Below are positions 34,866 to 42,833 of a stretch of 64,000 nucleotides of DNA, one piece after another (the first letter of the stretch is position 1; each line of letters starts with the position of its first letter). Position numbers and translations under genes: made by a program. The DNA comes from UBA2767 sp965228625 (GTDB lineage Bacteria > Pseudomonadota > Alphaproteobacteria > Rhizobiales > Methyloligellaceae). The stretch lies in NCBI GenBank assembly GCA_965228625.1, contig OZ245829.1, forward strand, positions 434,001 through 498,000, written 5' to 3'. The notes under the pieces are model-generated. The model was given only the letters and a program-made list of their open reading frames with translations, made no database searches and was not told where the DNA came from.

Positions 34866-37211
34866 GTGACGGTCCGTTTGACGAAACTACGGACGTGGGA
34901 ATTGAGGGCGATGCTGGTCGTCCTGTTGGTCGCGTGCGTGTTCCTTACATCATCCCCGACATCCACTCAGGCCCAAAACAAGTTCGTCGGCTGGTGGGAG
35001 CTGGGCGGTTTCTACGGCACGGATGATTCCAGCCGCGGCGAAATCGTCCTGTTCACACCCTTGATGCAGTCGGCCACGACCCTGTTCTTCCTCGACGCAC
35101 GCGGCAAGCTCTTCGAAGAGGACGTGCAGGAAGCCAACCTCGCACTTGGCTACCGGCAGATGCTGCCCTCAGGCTGGAACCTGGGCCTCTGGGCCGGCTG
35201 GGACATCCGCGACACGGAAGAGGACAACAGATTCCATCAGGTCTCCTTCGGCTTGGAGGCACTGAGCGAGCGTTTCGACGTGCGCGTCAACGGCTATGTA
35301 CCCGTCACCGACCCCAAGGCCTCGCCTGGACTGGCCGAGGTATTCCTGCGCGGCAACAACATTCTCATGGTCGGCGGCGAGGAGGTTCCTCTCTACGGCG
35401 TCGACGGTGAAGTCGGCATGCTCCTGTTCGGCCGTAGTCGAGGCGGCGGTGGCGGATTGAAGGGCGCCCCGGCGCGCGCGAAGCGCCATGAGCTCAGGGC
35501 GTATGCCGGCGGCTTCTGGTTCGACGACGATGACGCCACCGAAGAGGTGGCCGGTCCCAAGGGCCGTCTCGAATACCGTATCAACGATATCGTCTCCTCC
35601 CTGCCCGGCTCCCGCCTGACAATCGAGAGCGAACTCTCCTATGACGAGGTGCGCGACACCAGGTTCGAGATCGGCGCCAGACTGCGCATTCCCTTCGGCG
35701 CACGCGGGTCCGACGCAGCGCTGCGGACCGCGTCGCTGACCCCGCAGGAACTGCGCATGATCGAGGGCCTTGAGCGCGACACTGACATCATCACGGTTGA
35801 GAGCAAGGAAGAGAGCGTCATCGACAACGCCACCAATGTGGCGATGAATGCGGTCAGCTTCGCCAATAACGCGAACCAGTTCGCGAACGCCGTCAACAAG
35901 GGTGGCAACCGCCTCATCATCCTGCAGCGCAACGGCGCACAGATCGACGTGTCGGCGACTGAGGGTCAGAGTGTAAAGAACAACCAGACGGTCCAGGGTG
36001 GTGCCAGCACGATCCTCATGCGCGGTGCCCGCACCGGCACGGTCACGGGTTTCAAAGCACCCGGCAGCCGTCCGACGCTGTTCTCGGGTGACGGCAATGC
36101 GCTTCGCGGCGTGGTTACCGTCGATGGCAACAACACTCATCTGGCGGGACTCAATATTCGCGGTGCCGGTGGCCGGACGATTGCCGTCGCCGGCAATCAC
36201 GGCGTGCGCGGCATCGATGGTCTGAACAACGTGGTGCTCGAACAACTGGATGTCCGCAACTTGGGCGACGAGGGCATCAAATTCAGAGATGGCAATTCGA
36301 ATATCCGCGTCACACACTCGAACATAGAGAACATCAGCGACGCCGGCGTGTTCTTTGACGACAACAACAGGAACCTGGCGGTCTACGGCACCACATTCAC
36401 CAGGGTCGGTGAAGGGGTCGACATCCAAAGCGATAACCGGAACATCACGATCGACCATGTACGCGTTGCCGACACTGGAACCATTGCGATCGATTTCCGG
36501 GACGACAACCGCAATGTGTGGATTGCCAATACGAGGGTGACGAACGCGGGCAGCCGGGGCATCGACTTTGACGACGGAAATCGGGACGTCACGATCACCG
36601 ATACGACCATCAGAAACTCAGGCGGCGACGGAATTGAGTTCGAGGACGACAGCCGCAACATCAAGATCGCCTATACGACGATCTCCGGCGCCGTGACCCG
36701 CGGCATCCAGATCGACAACAACAACTCAAATATCGCGATTTATCATGTGACCATCTCCAACGTTGCTGGAGAAGGTATCGATATCCAGAGCGACAACACC
36801 AATATCACCATCGACCACACGACACTGTCCAACATCACGTCCTTTGGCATCGATTTTCGGAATGACAACAAGAACGTCCACATAACCAATACAAAGCTCC
36901 GCGATATCGGATTCCGCGCTATCGATTTCGACAACAGGAACTCCGCGAAAATCGCAAATGTGAGCATCCGGAATGCAGACGGAGACGGTCTCGAAATGGC
37001 CGCGGACAACGTGATATCGATGGAGAACGTCAGGTTTTCCGGCACCTTTGGCCAGGACGTGATCGACATTGACGCCGCCGGCAACACGCTGAGCGGCGAC
37101 GGCAACGTGTTCAATGGCACTTTGATCGGGGCGGGCGTGTTCTGCAACGTCACCGGCGCGCAGACCGGTCAGTTCCTGTTCCCGGACGGACCGCAGAACT
37201 GTCCGCCGTAA
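34866..37211 (+). CDS. Inverse-autotransporter-like barrel protein with a 12-coil beta-helix passenger
   Basis: 781 residues, GTG after GGGGGG. The signal peptide covers residues 1-36, ending in STQAQ. The barrel and linker (residues about 38-440) are very close to those of the gene at 1384: NKFVGWWELGGFYGTDDSS, NLALGYRQM, HQVSFGLEALSERFDVR. Many of the DNA differences are synonymous. The passenger differs: about 12 beta-helix coils rather than 21, with strands such as NITIDH and NVHITN and corners DDN, DNN. The C-terminal cap again has two cysteines (GVFCNV ... QNCPP). It is a separate transcription unit, convergent with a TetR gene. Likely a surface adhesin or sugar-binding stalk; no ligand evidence. 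Confidence 0.88.
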   Translation: MTVRLTKLRTWELRAMLVVLLVACVFLTSSPTSTQAQNKFVGWWELGGFYGTDDSSRGEIVLFTPLMQSATTLFFLDARGKLFEEDVQEANLALGYRQMLPSGWNLGLWAGWDIRDTEEDNRFHQVSFGLEALSERFDVRVNGYVPVTDPKASPGLAEVFLRGNNILMVGGEEVPLYGVDGEVGMLLFGRSRGGGGGLKGAPARAKRHELRAYAGGFWFDDDDATEEVAGPKGRLEYRINDIVSSLPGSRLTIESELSYDEVRDTRFEIGARLRIPFGARGSDAALRTASLTPQELRMIEGLERDTDIITVESKEESVIDNATNVAMNAVSFANNANQFANAVNKGGNRLIILQRNGAQIDVSATEGQSVKNNQTVQGGASTILMRGARTGTVTGFKAPGSRPTLFSGDGNALRGVVTVDGNNTHLAGLNIRGAGGRTIAVAGNHGVRGIDGLNNVVLEQLDVRNLGDEGIKFRDGNSNIRVTHSNIENISDAGVFFDDNNRNLAVYGTTFTRVGEGVDIQSDNRNITIDHVRVADTGTIAIDFRDDNRNVWIANTRVTNAGSRGIDFDDGNRDVTITDTTIRNSGGDGIEFEDDSRNIKIAYTTISGAVTRGIQIDNNNSNIAIYHVTISNVAGEGIDIQSDNTNITIDHTTLSNITSFGIDFRNDNKNVHITNTKLRDIGFRAIDFDNRNSAKIANVSIRNADGDGLEMAADNVISMENVRFSGTFGQDVIDIDAAGNTLSGDGNVFNGTLIGAGVFCNVTGAQTGQFLFPDGPQNCPP

Positions 37212-37238
37212 TCGGCACACACCCGCTATCCGGCACCG

Positions 37239-37841
37239 TCACGGCGCTCGCGTTCTTGCGAGTCCGGCCACATAGGTTTCAATCAGCGAGCGCACCAGCG
37301 AACGCGCGGTCTCGCTCTCCGGCAGGCGCCCCGCGCTTTCGACAACCGCCATCCCGAACAGGCTTGTCCAGAGGACGCGGGCGTGGTGCGTCACCTCATC
37401 GGGTTTGGCATCCGGAAACAGCGGGGCCAGGGCCTTCGCCTCGAGCGCCATCAGTTTCGCGACTTTGTCCGAGTACCATGCCGGCAATGCACGCCCGCGC
37501 GGGAGCTTATGCTCGAACACCGCGCTCCATTGCTGCGGATGGCCATGAGTGAAGTCGAGGTAGCGGTCCGCCAGGGCCTCCAGGTCGTGGACCGGTTCGC
37601 CCTTTAGCTGAACTTCGGCGCACACCGCATACAGCGCATCGAGCGTTTCGCCGTTCATGTGCAGGATCAGATCGTCAAGGTCCTCAAACAGGTTGTAGAG
37701 CGTGCCGATGGTGTAGCCGACATCACGCGCGATCTGCCGGGCGCGCAGTCCTCTCAATCCCTCCCGCGCGGTGATGCTGTGGGCCGCATCGAGCACCATT
37801 CGCGTGAGCTCTTCCCGTGTGTGATCCGACCGTCGCGCCAT
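37239..37841 (-). CDS. TetR-family transcriptional regulator
   Basis: 200 residues, ATG after AAGGGGATAGG. Helix-turn-helix in residues about 10-55 (LTRMVLDAAHSITAREGLRGLRARQIARDVG, then GTLYNLFEDLDDL); the C-terminal domain has the TetR_C WHG-like pattern (HARVLWTSLFGMAVVESAG). It is divergent from the VIT/vWA-rhombosortase operon over a 156-bp AT-rich region with two TTGATCAA sites, so it most likely represses itself and that operon. The inducer is unknown. Confidence 0.9.
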   Translation of the reverse strand: MARRSDHTREELTRMVLDAAHSITAREGLRGLRARQIARDVGYTIGTLYNLFEDLDDLILHMNGETLDALYAVCAEVQLKGEPVHDLEALADRYLDFTHGHPQQWSAVFEHKLPRGRALPAWYSDKVAKLMALEAKALAPLFPDAKPDEVTHHARVLWTSLFGMAVVESAGRLPESETARSLVRSLIETYVAGLARTRAP

Positions 37842-37874
37842 TCCTATCCCCTTGATTCAACGCCGTTCTGAACG

Positions 37875-37919
37875 TTGATCAAAAAATATATTGACCATTG
37901 ATCAATTACAAGCTAAATA
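37875..37919. promoter_or_regulatory. Divergent promoter with paired TetR operator sites
   Basis: Plus-strand promoter: TTGACC (37891-37896), 17-bp spacer, TAAATA (37914-37919). The perfect palindrome ATTGATCAAT (37897-37906) fills the spacer and a second TTGATCAA (37875-37882) lies 23 bp upstream centre to centre. The region is far AT-richer than its surroundings. A hairpin CGCCGTC/GACGGCG (37952-37972) lies in the leader of the vWA gene. Confidence 0.65.
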
Positions 37920-37997
37920 AATAATCACTGCTCAATTAATGCGCTGAGCAGCGCCGTCATTACGAGACGGCGTCATGTTGAGAGAAAGGAGCGAGAC

Positions 37998-40121
37998 ATG
38001 ACCTGGATATCGAGAACCGGAAGCATAGCCATCGCCTGCATCTTGGCGCTCATTGTCGCCCTTGCCGGGGCAACTAACGCGCGCGCGGTGGGACTTCTGA
38101 CCCCTGCCACCGGCGCCCCCAGCCTCGATTTGCGTGATCACAATGTCGATGTGATCGTGGAGGATGGATACGCCGTCACCACCATCGAGCAGACATTCGC
38201 CAACCCGCACGGACAGGACCTGGAAGCCACCTACTCCTTCCCGGTGCCGAAAGACGCCGCTGTTTCCGAATTCACCTACTGGATCGACGGCCAGCCCGTC
38301 ACCGGCGAGGTTTTCGAAAAACAGAAGGCGCGCGAAATCTACAATCAGGAGAAACAGGCCGGACGCGAAACCGCCCTGGCCGAACAGGATGACTACCGCA
38401 CCTTCGATATCAAGGTGTGGCCGGTGCGCGCCAATTCCAATGTGAAGGTCCGCCTTGCCTACATGCAGCCGGCCAAGCTCGACACCGGCATTGGCCGCTA
38501 TGTCTACCCGCTCGAGGAAGGCGGTGTGGATGAGCGGAAACTGGCCTTCTGGACCGCGAAGCAGACGGCCACCGGCTCCTTCAGCTTCGATCTGCGTCTG
38601 CGCACGGCCTACCCGGTCGAAGCGTTGCGCCTGCCCGCCCATACGGCGGCAAAGATCACACAGGAGGCGGACGGGAGCTGGCGCGTCCACATGGACAACG
38701 CGAGCTTCAATCCAACAGCACCTGCGCCAGATGCCGGCGCAACCCCGATTGCCGGCCAGACCGACACCGAGGAGGCGGTGCGGCCCCAGGCTCATCCGGT
38801 CAAGCTCGATACCGATATCGTCGTCTACTGGCGGCAGAAGGCCGGCCAGCCCGGCCGGGTCGAGATGGTGCCCTACAAACGGGATGCCTCGGGCCGCGGT
38901 ACGTTCATGCTGACATTGACGCCGGGAATGGATCTCAAACCGATCGCCGAGGGACGCGACTGGGTTTTCGTGCTCGACCGGTCCGGCTCGATGAACGCCA
39001 AGATCGCAACGCTTGCGGAAGGTGTCGCCAAGGCGCTCGGCAAGCTGCGCGCCGAGGACCGGTTTCGTATCGTCTTTTTCAACAACACGTCGATGGAACT
39101 GACCCGTGGCTTTCTGACGGCAACTCCCGAGAACGTGCAAAAGGCCATCAACGACGTGCGTTCGGTCCAGGCCGAGGGCGGGACCAACCTCTACGCAGGT
39201 CTCAAGCTCGGACTTGATTCACTCGACTCTGACCGGACCGGTGCGATCGTGCTCGTCACCGACGGCGTGGCCAATGTGGGCATCACCGAAACCCGCGACT
39301 TTCTGGAGCTGACCCAGAAGAAAGACGTGCGACTCTTCACGGCCATCATGGGCAACAGCGCCAACGTGCCGTTGCTGGAGCCCATGACCAATGCGTCGGG
39401 CGGATTTGCGGTCGCTGTCTCGAATTCCGACGACATTGTCGGCACGCTGCTTCAGGCGACATCGAAGGTGACCCACGAGGCTTTGCATGGTCTCAAGCTG
39501 ACCTTCGGGGATTCCGCATCGACACTCCGCATCGACGACATCCGCCGCAAGGACAATCCGACGCTTTATCGTGGCGAGCAGCTCGTCCTGTTCGGCCATT
39601 ATTGGGGCCATGGCGAGACGTCGGTGCGTCTATCGGGCGAGATCTCCGGCAACCCCGTCAAGTATGAGACGCGCTTCTCGTTCCCGGAAACGGCTCACCG
39701 GAACCCGGAGATCGAACGGCTGTGGGGTTACGCACAGATCGAGCGCGATCTCAATCAGCTCGCGGTGCTCGGCCCGGACGCCGATATAAAGTCGTCGGTC
39801 ATCGATACGTCGAAGGAGTACGGCATCGTCACACCCTTCACCTCGATGCTGGTGGTGCGCGATGCGCGGTTCCAGGAGCTGGCCGTGAAACGGACCAACC
39901 GTGATCGTCTCGCCGTCGAAGCCAAGGCAAAGGCGGAGCGCAAGACGCAACCGGTCCAGTCGGTCCGTGTTGACAAGTCACAGCCGATGTTCAACTCGCC
40001 GCAGCCGAGCCACAGTGGCGGCGGTGGTGGATCGGGCGCTTTCGGTCTGCCCGGTTTGATCCTTGCCCTTCTTGCACTGCTCGCCGGGCTGCGGACACGC
40101 TTTGCGCGGAGCGCCGCATGA
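37998..40121 (+). CDS. VIT and vWA domain surface protein with GlyGly-CTERM tail
   Basis: 707 residues, ATG after AAAGGAG. Signal peptide 1-30 (NARA-V). Residues about 38-165 form a vault/inter-alpha-trypsin (VIT) domain (TTIEQTFANPHG, ATYSFPVPKDAAVSEF, EIYNQEKQAGRETALAEQ). A von Willebrand A domain begins near 320 with an intact MIDAS, D327-R-S329-G-S331. The C-terminus is a sorting signal: SGGGGGSGAFG, a hydrophobic helix (LPGLILALLALLAGL) and basic RTRFAR. This is the GlyGly-CTERM form that rhombosortases cleave. No LPxTG is present, although VIT/vWA proteins of this kind in marine proteobacteria are usually sortase targets. It overlaps the rhombosortase gene by ATGA. Confidence 0.9.
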   Translation: MTWISRTGSIAIACILALIVALAGATNARAVGLLTPATGAPSLDLRDHNVDVIVEDGYAVTTIEQTFANPHGQDLEATYSFPVPKDAAVSEFTYWIDGQPVTGEVFEKQKAREIYNQEKQAGRETALAEQDDYRTFDIKVWPVRANSNVKVRLAYMQPAKLDTGIGRYVYPLEEGGVDERKLAFWTAKQTATGSFSFDLRLRTAYPVEALRLPAHTAAKITQEADGSWRVHMDNASFNPTAPAPDAGATPIAGQTDTEEAVRPQAHPVKLDTDIVVYWRQKAGQPGRVEMVPYKRDASGRGTFMLTLTPGMDLKPIAEGRDWVFVLDRSGSMNAKIATLAEGVAKALGKLRAEDRFRIVFFNNTSMELTRGFLTATPENVQKAINDVRSVQAEGGTNLYAGLKLGLDSLDSDRTGAIVLVTDGVANVGITETRDFLELTQKKDVRLFTAIMGNSANVPLLEPMTNASGGFAVAVSNSDDIVGTLLQATSKVTHEALHGLKLTFGDSASTLRIDDIRRKDNPTLYRGEQLVLFGHYWGHGETSVRLSGEISGNPVKYETRFSFPETAHRNPEIERLWGYAQIERDLNQLAVLGPDADIKSSVIDTSKEYGIVTPFTSMLVVRDARFQELAVKRTNRDRLAVEAKAKAERKTQPVQSVRVDKSQPMFNSPQPSHSGGGGGSGAFGLPGLILALLALLAGLRTRFARSAA

Positions 40122-40807
40122 CCACCTTCCGCACCAAACCCCACGGCAGACTCCGTCTGCCGTGGGTGACCATGACCCTCGCCGGCATCTGTCTCGCGCT
40201 CTATGCGGTGTTCGGCGGGACTCCCAAGTTGCTCGTCTATGACCGTGCCGAAATCGTGACTGGTGAATGGTGGCGGCTCCTGACCGGACATCTCGCTCAC
40301 CTGGACTTCCAGCACCTCGCCACCAATGTTGGTGCCCTGCTTGCCCTTGGATTGCTCTACGAGACGTCCGACTTCGGCGGCCCGGCGCGGCTCGCGGTCG
40401 GCGTCTTCGCGCTGTCGGTCCTGACGATCTCCGCGGCGCTTTTTCTCGGGTTCCCCGCAACGGCCTACTATTGCGGCCTGTCGGCGGTGCTGAACGCCCT
40501 CTATGTCGCGACCACGCTCGGCATGTGGCGCGAGACGGGACACAAACTCTGGCTCGCCGCCTTCGGCGTCGCCATTGCCAAGATCGCCTGGGAGGCGACT
40601 GTCGGCCCGATCTTCTCCAGCGCTCTTGCATGGCCGCCGCATATCGGCGCGCATGTTGCAGGCCTTGTTGCCGGTTGTGTTCTCGTCGGGTGGTACGGTT
40701 TGCGCGCAAACCGGGAGTGCAGCGAAACCCCTGTTGGTGGACCTATGAAGGCGAGCCGTTCGGGCTTTTGCCAAAACTCTCCATCGCCGCGCCGAGCGCA
40801 CGTTTGA
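40118..40807 (+). CDS. Rhomboid-family protease, probable rhombosortase
   Basis: 229 residues, ATG overlapping the stop of the vWA gene (ATGA), so translation is coupled. It is a compact rhomboid with about six helices: EWWRLLTGHLAHLDFQHLATN (WR and His-rich loop and helix 2), the active-site Ser122 in YYCGLSAVLNALY (GxSA rather than the usual GxSG), and His179 in HIGAHVAGLVAG. Short size, TGHLxHLDxQH and YxGLS are typical of rhombosortases, which cut GlyGly-CTERM tails. The substrate is almost certainly the upstream protein. The C-terminal 30 residues, after YGLRANRE, overlap the convergent patatin gene and may be non-essential. Confidence 0.82.
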   Translation: MTTFRTKPHGRLRLPWVTMTLAGICLALYAVFGGTPKLLVYDRAEIVTGEWWRLLTGHLAHLDFQHLATNVGALLALGLLYETSDFGGPARLAVGVFALSVLTISAALFLGFPATAYYCGLSAVLNALYVATTLGMWRETGHKLWLAAFGVAIAKIAWEATVGPIFSSALAWPPHIGAHVAGLVAGCVLVGWYGLRANRECSETPVGGPMKASRSGFCQNSPSPRRAHV

Positions 40808-41603
40808 AGTCTTCACGCAGCGGCAGGGATGCCTTGAGGATGCTGTCCGTTTTCAGAAAATCGAGGGCGCGGAAACGCCCCACGTCCGGACGCAGCCAGA
40901 TGTCGAGCTGATGGGTTTCCGCCTTCGCTTCGATGATCGCGTGCTGCATCAACTGCGTCGCAGCATACATCATGTCCACCTTGCCCGGTCGCGTGCCGCG
41001 CTCCCCGGTTGGAACGCCGCACACGTCTATGGCCGCGATGATATCGGCGTGACCTTTGAGCGTGTCGAACGGTGCCGGATTCATCATGCCGCCATCGACA
41101 TAGACGTCACTGCCGATCTTCACCGGCAGAAACACCGCGGGGATCGCCGAGGACGCCGCCAATGCCGGCCGCAACGCCCCTGAACGGAACACATGCTCGC
41201 GCTGGGCGTAGTAGTCGGTCGCGATCACCCGCAACGGGATCTTGAGTTCGGAGAAATTCCGAGCGATTTGTTCCGGCAGAAAGACATCGACCACGCGTTC
41301 GATGCTGATCTCGCCAAGCCTCAGGCCGCCTTCGGCGAGGAACTGGGTCACGTCGTCGGGCCGCAGCTTCCACAGCGAGGCCAGCAGCTCGAACCGGTTT
41401 TCGAACCGCTCGCGCACATAGGCATACATGTCGCCCCCGCTCATGCCGGAGGCATAGCCCGCACCGATGATCGACCCGATCGAGCTGCCGGCGATAATCG
41501 CGGGCTTGAGCCCGAGATCGTCGAACGCCTGCAGGACGTGGATATGGGCGAGGCCGCGGGCGCCGCCCGCACCCAGAGCCAGGGCCACGGTTGGCTCGCT
41601 CAT
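40743..41603 (-). CDS. Patatin-like phospholipase (RssA-like)
   Basis: 286 residues, ATG. Patatin fold with the oxyanion-hole GAGGARGLAHIHVL, the nucleophile motif GSSIGS near residue 41 and the catalytic aspartate in YVDGGMMNP. The family hydrolyses lipid acyl esters with a Ser-Asp dyad. It lacks a signal peptide and is close to RssA/YchK-type cytoplasmic proteins. Its 3' end overlaps the convergent rhombosortase gene by 65 bp. Confidence 0.9.
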   Translation of the reverse strand: MSEPTVALALGAGGARGLAHIHVLQAFDDLGLKPAIIAGSSIGSIIGAGYASGMSGGDMYAYVRERFENRFELLASLWKLRPDDVTQFLAEGGLRLGEISIERVVDVFLPEQIARNFSELKIPLRVIATDYYAQREHVFRSGALRPALAASSAIPAVFLPVKIGSDVYVDGGMMNPAPFDTLKGHADIIAAIDVCGVPTGERGTRPGKVDMMYAATQLMQHAIIEAKAETHQLDIWLRPDVGRFRALDFLKTDSILKASLPLREDFKRALGAAMESFGKSPNGSPS

Positions 41604-41774
41604 GATTGCTCCCGGTGGATTGTTCGGAGCGACGATCTTAGGCCCAGGGCCACGCTTGCTCCAGTGCAGAGAACAATCGCTTCAAGCGACGACACGTCCC
41701 TCTTCCGTGCACAAATTACAGTGTACGGGCCATCAATCATCTGGCAAACTGCGCGCGATTTCCTGGGGAGGAAC

Positions 41775-42818
41775 ATGTCGACATCGCAACGGGCTGAAGC
41801 AAAGCCGCGTCTCGGGCCGGGTGATCACGCCCCCGTTTTCAGTTGCCCGGATTCCGACGGTGACCTTTTCGATTTCTATGTCGCCGTGACCGGCAAACCG
41901 ATCGTGCTGGTGTTCTGCGGTGACCGCGATCTGAAGGACATGGCCGCCACGAAGCTCGCCGAGGCACTGGACGAGGACCGGGTCCAGGTCGCCAGTTTCT
42001 GTGTCGGTGACCCGGGAAAAATCGCCGCGCAGAAGCGCGTGGCGGATTGGCCGTTCCGGACCATGGTGGACGAGGACGGCGACATCACGTCAGGCTTTGC
42101 CAAGTTCTCGGCCGTGCCCGTTCCGTCCGTCTTCGTACTCGACCCGAACCAGCGCATCGTCGGCATTGCGAACATCGAGGAGAGCGGTGACGCCCTGCCC
42201 GGCTGGCTCGATGAGCAGGTTCTCAAGGCGACCTATTCCGGCGAGCCGCAGGCGGTGAAACGCACCGTGCCGGTCCTGACGGTTCCCCGTGTTCTCGAAC
42301 CGGAAGACTGTGAATGGCTCATTGGTCTTTGGCGCGAAGGCGAGCGGCAGACCGGCCAGGTGAGCTACGGCGCCGAGGCCAGCAACCGGGAGGGCGTCGC
42401 GGACAAGATCAAGCGCCGCGAAGACTACATCGTCAAGGACCCGGAGATCGAACAGCGCATCCTGAGCCGCGTCATGCCGCGCCTGGTACCGGAACTGAAA
42501 AAGGTCCTGCACTTTCACCGCTGGGACATGGAGGCCCTGCGCGTCGGTTGCTACAAGGCGACCGACAGCGGTTTCTTCAATGTCCACCGCGACAACTGCA
42601 ACCCGTCCGTCGCCAAACGCAAATACGCGGTCACCATCAATCTGAACACCGGCGAATATGAAGGCGGAAACCTGCGCTTCCCGGAATACGGCAACGAGCT
42701 GTTCTGCCCGCCCGCCGGCGGCGCCATCGTCTTCTCCTGCTCCATGCTGCACGAGGTGCTGCCCGTCACGAAAGGCGAGCGCTTCACCCTGCTGACCTTC
42801 CTGAAGCAGCCCGGGTAG
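41775..42818 (+). CDS. Fusion of thioredoxin-like domain and 2OG-Fe(II) oxygenase
   Basis: 347 residues from the ATG at 41775, with GGGGAGGA upstream; much longer upstream readings overlap the patatin gene and are rejected. Residues about 10-150 are a peroxiredoxin/thioredoxin-like domain (LGPGDHAPVFSCPDSDGDLFDF, then VPVPSVFVLDPNQRIVGI) without the usual CxxC. Residues about 165-345 are a prolyl-4-hydroxylase-type oxygenase: the iron ligands are in NVHRDNCN (HxD) and MLHEVLPV, and the 2-oxoglutarate contact is the Arg of GERF. The target is unknown. A 45-bp copy of its 3' end recurs at 44673. Confidence 0.87.
   Translation: MSTSQRAEAKPRLGPGDHAPVFSCPDSDGDLFDFYVAVTGKPIVLVFCGDRDLKDMAATKLAEALDEDRVQVASFCVGDPGKIAAQKRVADWPFRTMVDEDGDITSGFAKFSAVPVPSVFVLDPNQRIVGIANIEESGDALPGWLDEQVLKATYSGEPQAVKRTVPVLTVPRVLEPEDCEWLIGLWREGERQTGQVSYGAEASNREGVADKIKRREDYIVKDPEIEQRILSRVMPRLVPELKKVLHFHRWDMEALRVGCYKATDSGFFNVHRDNCNPSVAKRKYAVTINLNTGEYEGGNLRFPEYGNELFCPPAGGAIVFSCSMLHEVLPVTKGERFTLLTFLKQPG
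42774..42818 (+). repeat. Left copy of a 45-bp direct repeat (3' end of the 2OG oxygenase gene)
   Basis: These 45 bp encode the last residues of the oxygenase (GERFTLLTFLKQPG) and its stop. They match 44673-44717 at 42 of 45 positions, the first 32 being identical. The two copies flank the DUF805-TPR gene. Confidence 0.85.
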
Positions 42819-42833
42819 ATTGCGGCAAAAAGC

